A DNA stretch of 35,428 nucleotides, from NCBI GenBank assembly GCA_947446685.1, contig CANFIC010000007.1, forward strand, positions 1 through 35,428, read 5' to 3'. Under the pieces are notes generated by a model. The model searched no databases, had not been told where the DNA came from, and saw only the letters and a program-made list of their open reading frames with translations. The translations under genes were made by a program, and so were the position numbers. Origin of the DNA: Burkholderiales bacterium (lineage in GTDB: Bacteria > Pseudomonadota > Gammaproteobacteria > Burkholderiales > Burkholderiaceae_C). Shown piece by piece: positions 27,811-35,428 of this stretch; the stretch's first letter is position 1; every line of letters begins with the position of its first letter.

Positions 27811-28682
27811 GCCGGGCTGCGCTCGGCGCGGGTGACCTTGAACCAGCGCACCGCGCCACCGCGGGTCAGCATCACGGCAAAGCGCAGGCCATGCAACTCG
27901 ATCACCTCAGCTCGCCGGGGCACGCGGCCATGCTGTTGGGCGACCAAGCCCCCGATGGTGTCGAATTCATCTTCGGGCAGATCGGCCGAAAAACTGTGAT
28001 TAACGGCCGAAATCAAGGCATCGCCAGCGACCCTCTGGCTGCCGTCTGCCAGCGTGTAGATGCCCGACTCGCCGTCCTTGTCATCGAATTCATCCTCGAT
28101 CTCGCCGACGATTTCCTCAAGCACGTCTTCGATCGTGATCAGGCCGGCGGTATTGCCGAACTCGTCGATGACGATCGCCAGATGGTTGCGGTTCGAGCGG
28201 AAGTCGCGCAGCAACTCGTTCAGTCCCTTGCTTTCGGGTACGAAAACAGTCGGTCGCAGCAAGGTACGCAGGTTCAGCTCGGGTGCTCGCTGAACTTTCA
28301 GCAAGTCCTTGGCCAGCAGAATGCCGATGATGTTGTCGCGCTCGCCCTCGAAGACCGGAAAGCGGGAATGTCCAGAGTCGATCACCTGGTCCAGCAAATC
28401 GTCGTAGGCGGCCTCAATGTCCAGCGAGTCAATACGCGGTGCCGCGACCATCACGTCACCAGCGCATAGTTCGGCCATGCGCAGCACGCCTTCGAGCATC
28501 TGGCGCGATTCGGGTTCGATCAGATCCCGTCGCTCGGCGTCGGCCAATGCCGCCATCAGTTCGCTGGTCGAGTCCGGGCCTGGATGGAGAAATTCCAGCA
28601 TCCGGTCGAATAGACCGCGCTGCAATTCGGTTTGCTTCTGGCCCCCGCGTTGCGGGTGCCGGCTAGACTGGGGATCAGACAC
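27807..28682 (-). CDS. corC: CorC/HlyC-type CBS-pair protein (Mg/Co efflux-associated)
   Basis: 291-residue soluble protein with a CBS pair (about residues 75-200; MVAAPRIDSLD, SRFPVFEGERDNIIGILLAKDLL, NHLAIVIDEFGNTAGLITIEDVLEEIVGEI in adjoining parts) and a C-terminal transporter-associated CorC_HlyC domain (about 212-285; DGSQRVAGDALISAVN, ELHGLRFAVMLTRGG). No membrane domain is present, so it is the short CorC type rather than the CNNM-like transporter. The role in divalent-cation homeostasis is inferred from the family. The start is a GTG. It leads the minus-strand run to lnt and glyQS and is divergent from cobW across 133 bases. Confidence 0.92.
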   Translation of the reverse strand: MSDPQSSRHPQRGGQKQTELQRGLFDRMLEFLHPGPDSTSELMAALADAERRDLIEPESRQMLEGVLRMAELCAGDVMVAAPRIDSLDIEAAYDDLLDQVIDSGHSRFPVFEGERDNIIGILLAKDLLKVQRAPELNLRTLLRPTVFVPESKGLNELLRDFRSNRNHLAIVIDEFGNTAGLITIEDVLEEIVGEIEDEFDDKDGESGIYTLADGSQRVAGDALISAVNHSFSADLPEDEFDTIGGLVAQQHGRVPRRAEVIELHGLRFAVMLTRGGAVRWFKVTRAERSPA

Positions 28683-28815
28683 AGGGGCAGGCGTGTCGTA
28701 GTTGCACAGGGACGCAGAATAACCGATTGACTTCTGGCGAGTCTTGCGTGAGAGTCACACGCCCCCATATCGGGTTTGCCGAATGTCGGCCCCAATTCAC
28801 TTCTGAGACTTATCC

Positions 28816-29844
28816 ATGTCCAACGGCCTTATCCCTGTAACCATCCTGACGGGCTTTTTGGGTTCAGGCAAAACCACCCTGCTCAAGCGCGTAATGTCCG
28901 AAGCTCATGGACAGAAGATTGCGGTGATCGAAAACGAATTCGGCGAAGAGAACATCGATACCGAGATCCTGGTGGCCGAGACGCAAGAGCAGATCATCCA
29001 GATGAACAATGGCTGCGTCTGTTGCACGATCCGCGAAGATCTGCGCACGACCTTGAGCGACCTGGCGGCCAAACGGCGCCGCGGTGAACTGGTGTTCGAG
29101 CGGGTGATCATCGAGACCACCGGGTTGGCTGATCCGGGGCCGGTAGCGCAGACCTTCTTCATGGATGACGAAATTGCCGAGAGCTATCTGCTCGACTCGA
29201 TCCTGACCCTGGTTGATGCCAAACATGCCGATGAGCAATTGAATACCCGCCAGGAGGCGCGGCGCCAGATCGGTTTTGCCGACCAGATCTTCATCAGCAA
29301 GTCCGATCTGGTCGAACCTGAAGTCGTCGCCGCGCTGATGCACCGGATCAAGCATATGAACCCGCGTGCGCCACAGCAGCAGGCGCATTTCGGCGAGGTC
29401 AAATTGGCCAAGGTATTCGACTTGCGTGGCTTCAATTTGAACGCCAAGCTCGAAATCGATCCCGATTTCCTCAATGTTGATGCTCATGCGACTCACGAAC
29501 ATGAACATGGTGAGCATTGTGACCACCCTCACCATCATGTTCACGACGATGATGTGAAGTCGTTTGTATTCCGCTCGGATCGGGCCTTCAACCCGGCCAA
29601 GCTGGAAGATTTTCTTGGCGCCATCGTGCAGGTCTATGGCCCGAAGATGCTGCGTTACAAGGGTGTACTGAACATGAAAGGAACCGACAAAAAGGTGATC
29701 TTTCAGGGCGTGCACCAGTTGATGGGATCGGATCTGGGCCCGAAATGGATGCCCGGAGAAAAAAAGACGAGCAAGATGGTTTTCATCGGCATTGACCTGC
29801 CGCAGGAAATCCTGTTGCAGGGTCTGGAAGCCTGTTTGGCCTAG
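28816..29844 (+). CDS. CobW/COG0523-type G3E GTPase (putative metal chaperone)
   Basis: 342-residue GTPase. The Walker A motif GFLGSGKTT (13-21), Walker B-like ETTGLADPGP (100-109), the CxCC metal-binding motif NGCVCC (65-70) and the guanine-specificity motif SKSD (161-164) are all present. A histidine-rich linker (about 224-243, HEHEHGEHCDHPHHHVH) precedes the CobW C-terminal domain. This layout is typical of zinc or cobalt metallochaperones of the YjiA/ZigA type. The metal is not decided by sequence. It lies 122 bases upstream of dksA on the same strand and divergent from corC. A TTGACT hexamer at 28727-28732 might be a -35, but no good -10 matches it. Confidence 0.9.
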   Translation: MSNGLIPVTILTGFLGSGKTTLLKRVMSEAHGQKIAVIENEFGEENIDTEILVAETQEQIIQMNNGCVCCTIREDLRTTLSDLAAKRRRGELVFERVIIETTGLADPGPVAQTFFMDDEIAESYLLDSILTLVDAKHADEQLNTRQEARRQIGFADQIFISKSDLVEPEVVAALMHRIKHMNPRAPQQQAHFGEVKLAKVFDLRGFNLNAKLEIDPDFLNVDAHATHEHEHGEHCDHPHHHVHDDDVKSFVFRSDRAFNPAKLEDFLGAIVQVYGPKMLRYKGVLNMKGTDKKVIFQGVHQLMGSDLGPKWMPGEKKTSKMVFIGIDLPQEILLQGLEACLA

Positions 29845-29859
29845 CCGCCGGAGTTAGTG

Positions 29860-29886
29860 AGCCATCGTTGGCGAGATGGCTACAAT
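29860..29886 (+). promoter_or_regulatory. Hairpin and candidate -10 upstream of dksA
   Basis: A perfect 7-bp inverted repeat (AGCCATC/GATGGCT, 29860-29881, 8-base loop) follows the cobW stop by 16 bases and runs straight into TACAAT (29881-29886), five of six matches to the -10 consensus. The hairpin may end the cobW message or act as an operator on a dksA promoter; no clear -35 is visible. Confidence 0.35.
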
Positions 29887-29940
29887 CTGCGGCGCTTGCA
29901 AATGGCGACAAGTCCAGATCCTGATCTGTAGAGAGCAGGC

Positions 29941-29970
29941 ATGAAGCCCCAAGCGAGGAGAGTTAAGTGA
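29941..29970 (+). CDS. Possible 9-codon upstream leader ORF of dksA
   Basis: ATG at 29941, preceded by a GAGAG stretch at 29931-29935, opens a 9-residue peptide (MKPQARRVK) whose TGA stop overlaps the GTG start of dksA (GTGA, 29967-29970). Terminating ribosomes could reinitiate on dksA, which also has its own GAGGAG at 29955-29960. It may equally be chance, since no homologue can be judged at this length. Confidence 0.3.
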   Translation: MKPQARRVK

Positions 29971-30689
29971 GCAAGACCCCGGTCCAGAAGAACAATCCGA
30001 CAGCGCCAACGCCAACGACGGCTGTTGCAGAGCCGCGCCCGGTGGCCGTCAAGTCAAAGCCTGTCAAAAGCGCCGCCAAGCTCAAGGCCGAGGCGCTCGA
30101 GTTGGCCAATGCGGCCTTTCTGGTCGCCGCGCCGCCGCCCAACAGCAGCCGTTTTGCCGACCGATTCGCGCCGCCGAAGCCGCCCACCAGGCAGACGGTT
30201 TCGACCGTGATCGAGAGCCCGCGGGTTCCCGCCAAGATCGACCCGAAGCTGGTTGGCGCCTGGAAGGCGAAGGCAGGCAACGAGCTGACCGATGCCGAGG
30301 TGCTGGCGATGCCCGAGGCGGAGTACATGAATGCCAAGCAGATCGAGTTTTTCCGCGACAAACTGACCGCCTTGAAGAACGGCGTGCTGTCGAATGCCGG
30401 CGAGACCACCGAACATCTGCGCGAAGACACATCGATCGTGCCCGATCCGGCCGACCGTGCGACGATCGAGGAAGAGCATGCGCTGGAGTTGCGCACCCGC
30501 GATCGCGAACGCAAGCTGTTGAAGAAGATCATGCAATCGCTGACCCGTCTGGACAATGGCGAATATGGCTATTGCGACGAGACCGGCGAGCCGATCGGCC
30601 TCGGCCGCCTGATCGCCAGGCCGACAGCGAACCTGTCGCTCGAAGCGCAGCAACGGCGCGAGATGAAACAGAAGATGTTCGGCGACTGA
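29967..30689 (+). CDS. dksA: DksA-family RNA polymerase regulator, one-cysteine form with long N-terminal extension
   Basis: 240 residues, against about 150 in E. coli. The C-terminal 140 residues (about 100-240) are DksA: coiled-coil with the tip motif D160-PA-D163-R-A165, then the zinc-finger region YGYCDETGEPIGLGRLIARPT. Only C203 remains of the four cysteines, so zinc cannot be held in the usual way; one-cysteine DksA forms are, to my knowledge, found in several alpha- and betaproteobacteria. The first 95 residues are Ala/Pro/Lys-rich and probably disordered. It should modulate RNA polymerase with ppGpp through the secondary channel. The start is a GTG with GAGGAG six bases upstream. Confidence 0.9.
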   Translation: MSKTPVQKNNPTAPTPTTAVAEPRPVAVKSKPVKSAAKLKAEALELANAAFLVAAPPPNSSRFADRFAPPKPPTRQTVSTVIESPRVPAKIDPKLVGAWKAKAGNELTDAEVLAMPEAEYMNAKQIEFFRDKLTALKNGVLSNAGETTEHLREDTSIVPDPADRATIEEEHALELRTRDRERKLLKKIMQSLTRLDNGEYGYCDETGEPIGLGRLIARPTANLSLEAQQRREMKQKMFGD

Positions 30690-30769
30690 AATCTATTGCA
30701 AGCGGGCGCCGGTTCTTGCGTCAGCCGCAGCCGCTTGTTCACCCATTCGCCAACAAGTTCCGGGCGACC

Positions 30770-31645
30770 ATGACATTGCCGAAAAATACCGGCGCTGCGC
30801 CGACCGGCTTGGTCTTGCGCCAGCGTCGGAATGACTCGTTGCGCGAGGCCGAGTTCGCTGCGCTGCGCGGCAAGCGCCGCGAGGGATTTTTGCCAGGCCC
30901 TGCCGCGCCAAACCCTGGCGGCGCTGGCTTGTCCGCCAGGCTCCATCACAGCGAACGGCCGACGGTTGGCGAAGCCACCACAAGGCCGGCAATGTTCGCC
31001 AGCAGCCTGCCGCCGCTGCAGCACTATCGCCATGACCCGCTGCTCGACCCGGTGGTGATGGCCTTTGCCATCGCCGAATTTTCTGCCTGCGAAACCGCCT
31101 TGGTCGAGTTGATCGGCCCGGGCGGCAGTCGTCAGCAGCATGCCCAGACCTGGTTGACGCTGTTTGACTTTTACCGCGCCATCGATGCCCGGTCAGGCTT
31201 TGACGCCCTGGCGATCGACTACCGTATCAACTTTGATGCCGCCCCGCCGCCTTGGAAGGCTTTGTGTGGTCGGCGTAGCGACGGCGCTGAAACCAGCTCT
31301 ACTGAGTCGAGCGGACCAGCGACTGACTTCATGCCGACGCTGCCGGGCCTGCCGGATGATGGAGGGTCAAGGATGCAGTTGGCCTTGCAAGGCCAACTGA
31401 GCGGCGACATCTCGGTGCTGCTGGATCGACTCAGCGCCGGGAAATCCGGGCATCTGACCGTTGACTGCCAAAAATTGCTGCGAATTGATTTTGCCGCCGC
31501 TGGCGATCTGCTCAATTGGGTCATGTGCCAGCGCAGCGAAAAAAGCCGTTCGGTCAAGTTCCAAGGCGTCAATCGCCTGCTGGCGTCGTTCCTGAATGCG
31601 GTCGGAATTGCCGCTCATGCCGAGGTTGAAGTCCGTCAGGACTGA
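30770..31645 (+). CDS. STAS-domain protein of unknown role
   Basis: About 291 residues. The C-terminal 90 residues form a STAS-like fold (LQGQLSGDISVLLDRL, HLTVDCQKLLRIDFAAAGDLL in adjoining parts, VNRLLASFLNAVGI), related to anti-sigma-factor antagonists and MlaB. The N-terminal half has no motif I recognise beyond DPVVMAFAIAEFSACETALVEL, and a low-complexity Ser/Thr/Pro linker joins the two. The conserved phosphorylatable Ser of classical anti-anti-sigma factors is not evident. The frame is open further upstream into dksA, but the ATG at 30770 is the first sensible start; the 80 bases before it contain no clear promoter. Position after dksA suggests co-transcription. No function is proposed. 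Confidence 0.75.
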   Translation: MTLPKNTGAAPTGLVLRQRRNDSLREAEFAALRGKRREGFLPGPAAPNPGGAGLSARLHHSERPTVGEATTRPAMFASSLPPLQHYRHDPLLDPVVMAFAIAEFSACETALVELIGPGGSRQQHAQTWLTLFDFYRAIDARSGFDALAIDYRINFDAAPPPWKALCGRRSDGAETSSTESSGPATDFMPTLPGLPDDGGSRMQLALQGQLSGDISVLLDRLSAGKSGHLTVDCQKLLRIDFAAAGDLLNWVMCQRSEKSRSVKFQGVNRLLASFLNAVGIAAHAEVEVRQD

Positions 31646-31651
31646 AACTTT

Positions 31652-32419
31652 TCAGAGCGCCAGACGGTGTGATTGCAATGCCAGCATGCCGTCGAAAATC
31701 AGTGAGTCGAGCAGTTCATGCCCAACCTCGAGCGTGGGTGAGACCTTCCAGCCAGCGCCGCCGGTCATCAAGGTCAGCGGTTCGCTACCAGTGCGGCGTT
31801 GCAGGTGGCGATGCATCCGCTCGATCGCCCCGGTGATCGCATAGGTGCCGCCACTGGTCAGCGCGTCCGAGGTATTGGTCGGAAATTCACGCACATCGCC
31901 GGTGGGCACGCGCAGCCCGGCCGTGCCGGCTTCGAGCGCGCGCAGCATGATGCCGTGACCTGGCAGGATCAGACCGCCCAGAAAAATCCCGTTGGCGTCG
32001 AGCGCATCGACCGTCACCGCCGTGCCGATCATCACCACCAGAGCCGCGCGCGGCAGGCCACGCGCCAGCACATGGGAGTGGGCGCCGATCAACGCGACGA
32101 AGCGGTCGACGCCAAGCCTGCCGGGATGGTCATAGCCGTTGGTGACGCCGCCCGCATGGGCGCTCGACACCACCCAGCTGGGATTGACGTCCCAGAGCTC
32201 GAGCTGTTCCTCGACTCTGCGGCGCACCGCATCGCCAGCCACATTGCAGCCCAAGACGCTGTGTGGCTCGGACAGATGGCGCCAGTCGTTGTCGGCAAGT
32301 TGTTCGATGTTTTCCAGAAATACCGCCCCTTGGGCCAGCAGCACTGCGCCCGGTTGGGGTGATGTGTAGACAGCCCATTTGAGGCGGGTATTTCCGATGT
32401 CTATGGCCAAAAAGCTCAT
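31652..32419 (-). CDS. coaX: Type III pantothenate kinase
   Basis: 255-residue ASKHA-fold kinase that phosphorylates pantothenate in the first step of coenzyme A synthesis. The phosphate-binding [10 protein letters not shown] (from residue 7), [28 protein letters not shown] and GGLILPG segments are in the expected order. Many family members have an Asp two residues before GTA (DxGTA); here it is Met (VVMIGTA). I cannot say whether that is normal in this lineage. I chose ATG 32419 at the [10 protein letters not shown] start; a TTG 8 codons earlier also keeps the frame. The birA gene that often accompanies coaX is not next to it. Convergent with the STAS gene, 6 bases apart. Confidence 0.9.
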   Translation of the reverse strand: MSFLAIDIGNTRLKWAVYTSPQPGAVLLAQGAVFLENIEQLADNDWRHLSEPHSVLGCNVAGDAVRRRVEEQLELWDVNPSWVVSSAHAGGVTNGYDHPGRLGVDRFVALIGAHSHVLARGLPRAALVVMIGTAVTVDALDANGIFLGGLILPGHGIMLRALEAGTAGLRVPTGDVREFPTNTSDALTSGGTYAITGAIERMHRHLQRRTGSEPLTLMTGGAGWKVSPTLEVGHELLDSLIFDGMLALQSHRLAL

Positions 32420-32481
32420 GGCGGCTGAGTTGGAAGCTTGCAAGAGCCGCTAGCCTATCAGTAAAGCGGACTTGTGCCTCG

Positions 32482-32509
32482 CTGGCACGCCTGGGCCTGC
32501 TGCTAGACT
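32482..32509 (+). promoter_or_regulatory. Candidate promoter of the arn-like cassette
   Basis: CTGGCA (32482-32487) and TAGACT (32504-32509), 16 bases apart, with TGC before the second hexamer giving an extended -10. It lies 36 bases upstream of the ArnT-like start. Each hexamer matches consensus at four of six positions, so this is tentative. Confidence 0.3.
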
Positions 32510-32545
32510 TTCGCTCCTGCCTTCGCGAATGCAAGCCCTGACTGA

Positions 32546-34219
32546 ATGACCGAGATGCCCCGCCCGCCTGAGTCTTCATTGCCGATGCCTGGGCAGGCCA
32601 GGGCATCCGCGCCAGCGGTCTGGTTGCTGATGGCGGTGGTTCTGGCGGTCTGGTTCATGACGCTGAGCATCAGGCATCTGCTACCTTCGGACGAGGGTCG
32701 CTATGCCGAGATCGCGCGCGAGATGTTCGCCAGCGGCGACTGGGTGACGATCCGCTACAACGGCTTGAAGTATTTCGAGAAGCCGCCCTTCCATTTGTGG
32801 ATGACAGCGCTGGCTTATCAAGCCTTTGGCGTCGGTGACTGGCAAGCCAGGCTTTGGGTCGCAATCAGCGGCGCTGCCGGTCTGCTGCTGACGATGTGGG
32901 CGGCGCGGCGCTGGTACGGTGACCGGGTGAGTTGGTTCACCGGCCTTGCGCTGCTGGCGGCTCCGACCTGGAATATCGGCAGCCATTTCAACTCGCTCGA
33001 CATGGGCGTCTCGGGTGCCTTGGCCGGCGTGCTGGCCGGCTTCCTGCTGGCTCAGCATCCTCAAGCGAGCTTGCAAAGCCGCCGGCGCTGGATGTTGTTT
33101 GCCTGGGCTGCGATGGCCTTGGCGGTGCTGACCAAGGGGCTGATCGGCCTCGTGTTGCCGGGTCTGGTGCTGGTCGTTTACAGCTTGGTGGCGCGCGACT
33201 GGGTTTTGTGGCGCCGCTTGCATATCGTCAGCGGCACGATCCTCTTCCTGCTGCTGACGGCGCCCTGGTTCTGGCTGATTTCGACCCGCAACCCGGAATT
33301 TACGCAGTTCTTTTTCATCCATGAGCATTGGCAGCGCTACACCTCTTCGGTGCACCAGCGCGGCGCCCCCTGGTGGTACTTTGGACCGCAGCTGATTGCA
33401 GGATTTTTGCCCTGGCTGGGGCTGACGCCGCGCATCTGCGCTTTGCTGCGAAATTCTGGCCAGGCCAGGGAATTCAGGCCGGAGTTGCTGTTGGCCGTCT
33501 GGGCCGGCGCGATCCTTGTATTCTTCAGCCTGTCGGGTTCCAAGTTGCCCGGCTATATCCTGCCGGTCTTTCCGGCGCTGGCGCTGCTGGCGGCGCTGGC
33601 CCTCGACCGGATCGACGCCAAGGCCTGGCAGCGACAGTTGCTCGGCATGCTGCTGCTGGCTGGCGGCGGCTTGCTGGCGACGCTGCTGCTGCAACGCAGT
33701 GACGACTATGGGCTGTGGCTGGGAGCGGCTTGCCTGGTGATCCTGCTCGGCTTGCTGCTGGCTTGGCGTTGCAACCGAGGTGGCCAACTGGGCCTGAGTA
33801 TCACGCTGTTTGCGCTCGCCTGGTTCGGCGGCACGACGGTCGGGCTGGCCGGGCATCAGACGCTCGGGCGCAGCAATTCGGGCGTCGACCTGGTGCCAGC
33901 GATCGAGGCGGTGTTGACCCCGCAGATGCCGATCTATTCGGTACGCCGGCTTGACCACACCTTGCCCTTCTATCTGCGGCGCACCATGATCATGGTCGAG
34001 GCGCCTGATGAGCTGGCTTTCGGCGTCGAGCAAGAGCCGCAGAAATGGCTGCCAACGCTGGCCGCTTTCTCGGCAGCCTGGACCACCGGTCCGCCGGCCC
34101 TTGCGCTGATGTCGCGCGACAGCTATCAACAGCTGAAGGCCCAAGGGCTGCCGATGTTTGACCTGACCGGGGACGAAAAGCGCCTCGTTGTGACCAACTT
34201 TCCCGGTAAATCGCCATGA
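32546..34219 (+). CDS. ArnT-like lipid-linked sugar transferase (PMT/GT83-type)
   Basis: 557-residue integral membrane glycosyltransferase of the ArnT/PMT type. The diagnostic periplasmic loop LPSDEGRYAEIAREMFASGDW (in adjoining parts) with the acidic DEGRY pair, then YNGLKYFEKPPFHLWM, is present near residues 47-95. About 11-12 hydrophobic segments follow. It would move 4-amino-4-deoxy-L-arabinose or another sugar from undecaprenyl phosphate onto lipid A at the outer face of the inner membrane. Its neighbours support an arn-type pathway: a small EamA/SMR protein overlapping by ATGA and an ArnB-like aminotransferase. The donor sugar is inferred from context, not proven. Confidence 0.88.
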   Translation: MTEMPRPPESSLPMPGQARASAPAVWLLMAVVLAVWFMTLSIRHLLPSDEGRYAEIAREMFASGDWVTIRYNGLKYFEKPPFHLWMTALAYQAFGVGDWQARLWVAISGAAGLLLTMWAARRWYGDRVSWFTGLALLAAPTWNIGSHFNSLDMGVSGALAGVLAGFLLAQHPQASLQSRRRWMLFAWAAMALAVLTKGLIGLVLPGLVLVVYSLVARDWVLWRRLHIVSGTILFLLLTAPWFWLISTRNPEFTQFFFIHEHWQRYTSSVHQRGAPWWYFGPQLIAGFLPWLGLTPRICALLRNSGQAREFRPELLLAVWAGAILVFFSLSGSKLPGYILPVFPALALLAALALDRIDAKAWQRQLLGMLLLAGGGLLATLLLQRSDDYGLWLGAACLVILLGLLLAWRCNRGGQLGLSITLFALAWFGGTTVGLAGHQTLGRSNSGVDLVPAIEAVLTPQMPIYSVRRLDHTLPFYLRRTMIMVEAPDELAFGVEQEPQKWLPTLAAFSAAWTTGPPALALMSRDSYQQLKAQGLPMFDLTGDEKRLVVTNFPGKSP

Positions 34220-34587
34220 CAATGCCCACCTTCTTGCTGATCCTGACCGGCGTGCTCTTGAACGCCGGCGCACAGCTGCTGCTGAAGGCGGGGGTGGCGC
34301 CGCTCGGTGCGCTGACGGTTGGCTGGTCGACCTTGCTGTCGACCGCTTTCCAAGTGCTGGGACAATGGCCGATCATCGCCGGCTTGACTTGTTATGTGGT
34401 CAGCGTGGCGGTCTGGATCATCGGCCTGTCGCGGGTCGAGGTCTCGATCGCTTACCCGATGCTGTCGCTGGGCTATGTCGTCAACGCGGTCGCCGCCTGG
34501 TGGCTGTTCGGTGAAGCGCTGGGTCCGATGCGCTGGACGGGTATGCTGCTGATCTTGGCCGGCGTCCTGGTAATGTCGCGCAGCTGA
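34216..34587 (+). CDS. Small EamA/SMR-type membrane protein (ArnE/ArnF-like flippase subunit)
   Basis: 123-residue protein with four predicted membrane helices (LLILTGVLLNAGAQLLLKAG, WPIIAGLTCYVVSVAVWIIG, SIAYPMLSLGYVVNAVAAWW, WTGMLLILAGVLVM). GAQLLLKAG and the late SIAYPML/GEALGPMRW pattern resemble ArnE/ArnF subunits and other small multidrug-resistance proteins. In the arn pathway ArnE and ArnF together flip undecaprenyl-phosphate-aminoarabinose. Only one such gene is seen here, so it may act as a homodimer or have a partner outside the window. The ATG overlaps the ArnT-like stop. An efflux role cannot be excluded by sequence alone. Confidence 0.82.
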   Translation: MTMPTFLLILTGVLLNAGAQLLLKAGVAPLGALTVGWSTLLSTAFQVLGQWPIIAGLTCYVVSVAVWIIGLSRVEVSIAYPMLSLGYVVNAVAAWWLFGEALGPMRWTGMLLILAGVLVMSRS

Positions 34588-34609
34588 ATTTCACCGATTG
34601 CCTCGAGCC

Positions 34610-35428
34610 ATGAGTTTGCCCGCCTTTCTGCCTTTCACCAAGCCCGACATCGACGCCGAAACGATTGCCGATGTCAGCCTTGTGCTGGCTTCCGGCTGGA
34701 TCACTTCGGGACCGAAAGTGGCCGAATTCGAGGCGCAGTTGTCGGCGCTGTTCGGCGGCCGGCCGGTGCGCGCCTTCTCCAATGGCACGGCGACGATGGA
34801 GGTGGCTCTGCGCCTGGCCGGTATCGGCCCGGGCGACGAAGTCATCACCACCGCCATCACCTGGGTCGCCACAGCCAATGTGATCGTGGCGGTCGGTGCC
34901 AAGCCGGTGTTCGTCGACATTGATCCGCAGACACGCAATATTGACCTGGCAGCGGTCGAGGCCGCGATCACGCCGCGCACCAAGGCCATCATGCCGGTCT
35001 ACTTGGCCGGTCTGCCGGTCGATATGGATCGGCTCTACCGCATCGCCAAGCAGCATGGTCTGCGCGTCATTGAGGATGCGGCGCAGGCGATCGACTCGCA
35101 TTGGAACTCGCAGCGCATCGGCAGTTTCGGTGATCTGGTCAGTTTCAGCTTTCAGGCCAACAAGAACATCACCTGCGCCGAAGGCGGCTGCCTGGTGCTG
35201 AACAACGCCGCCGAGGCTGAAGCGGTCGAGCGGCTGCGCTTGCAAGGCGTGGTGCGCAGCGGCTTGGACGGCATGGACGTCGAGATTCCCGGTGGCAAAT
35301 TCAACCTGACCGACATCAATGCCGCGATCGGTCTGGGCCAACTGAAACATCTCGATGCGGTGACCCGGCGGCGCGCCGAACTGGCGCAAGCCTATTTTGC
35401 GGCCGCGGCCGCGACCGGTCTCGAGGCC
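34610..35428 (+). CDS. DegT/DnrJ/EryC1/StrS aminotransferase, ArnB-like (partial, 3' end outside window)
   Basis: 273 codons of a PLP-dependent sugar aminotransferase, cut by the window edge (usual length about 370-380). N-terminal SGWITSGPKVAEFE, SNGTATMEVALRLAGIGPGDEVI (two adjoining segments), FVDIDPQTRNID, EDAAQA (155-160) and the Schiff-base Lys185 in FQANKNITCAEGG are all in order. ArnB converts the UDP-4-keto-pentose to UDP-4-amino-4-deoxyarabinose. The start follows the small flippase-like gene by 22 bases and the frame is open to the window end. Together with ArnT-like and SMR-like genes it suggests an arn-type sugar-modification operon continuing downstream; other 4-aminosugar pathways remain possible. 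Confidence 0.9.
   Translation, partial: MSLPAFLPFTKPDIDAETIADVSLVLASGWITSGPKVAEFEAQLSALFGGRPVRAFSNGTATMEVALRLAGIGPGDEVITTAITWVATANVIVAVGAKPVFVDIDPQTRNIDLAAVEAAITPRTKAIMPVYLAGLPVDMDRLYRIAKQHGLRVIEDAAQAIDSHWNSQRIGSFGDLVSFSFQANKNITCAEGGCLVLNNAAEAEAVERLRLQGVVRSGLDGMDVEIPGGKFNLTDINAAIGLGQLKHLDAVTRRRAELAQAYFAAAAATGLEA

Noticed and set aside
32681-34273. 530-codon open frame antisense to the ArnT-like gene
   Set aside because: The translation is Arg/Gln/His-rich with no motif, while the plus-strand product has clear ArnT motifs and membrane helices.
34481-35389. 302-codon minus-strand frame opposite the ArnB-like gene
   Set aside because: Shadow of the aminotransferase; composition biased and no conserved motif.

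Overview
The window is a GC-rich, densely coded piece of a proteobacterial chromosome. Gene content and order point to a betaproteobacterium, most likely Burkholderiales: lptD-surA-rsmA, xthA divergent from pyrE, corC-lnt-glyQ-glyS-gmhB-plsC, cobW next to dksA, a Bug/TctC-type binding protein, and a LiuR-like MerR regulator. I see no tRNA, rRNA, CRISPR array, insertion sequence or prophage, and no gene-free stretch longer than 300 bases. Most of the window is core genome.

Layout. 1-904: 3' part of a metY-like gene. 926-4833: a CBS-domain protein, a dienoyl-CoA-isomerase-like crotonase, and a coupled pair of a monoacylglycerol-lipase-like hydrolase and an M20 peptidase. 4838-10204: a decayed amgK-like ORF divergent from lptD-surA-rsmA, without pdxA between surA and rsmA and without murU beside the amgK remnant. 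10211-16484 (minus strand): xthA overlapping an LRR protein kinase, a c-type cytochrome lipoprotein, and a secreted S9 peptidase abutting a Bug-type binding protein. 16606-20984: pyrE, fadH, a MerR regulator and a divergent metallo-beta-lactamase-fold hydrolase, with a clear operator/promoter between the last two. 20971-28682 (minus strand): corC-lnt-glyQ-glyS-gmhB-plsC-ygjP, very tightly packed. 28816-31645: a CobW-type GTPase, dksA and a STAS-domain protein. 31652-32419: coaX. 32546-35428: an arn-like cassette (ArnT-like transferase, small EamA/SMR protein, ArnB-like aminotransferase) running off the end.

Functional themes are the cell envelope (LptD, SurA, Lnt, PlsC, GmhB, the AmgK remnant, the arn-like cassette) and fatty-acid breakdown (FadH, the ECH1-like isomerase, and possibly the MerR-controlled hydrolase). 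The strongest unusual signals are two apparently disabled envelope-sugar enzymes. The AmgK homologue lacks the kinase N-lobe and the Mg-binding loop. The GmhB homologue lacks its nucleophilic Asp and a Mg-binding Asp. A third clear signal is the near-perfect palindromic operator inside a 19-bp-spaced promoter at the merR/hydrolase divergence. I did not find a clearly new multi-gene defence or mobile system.
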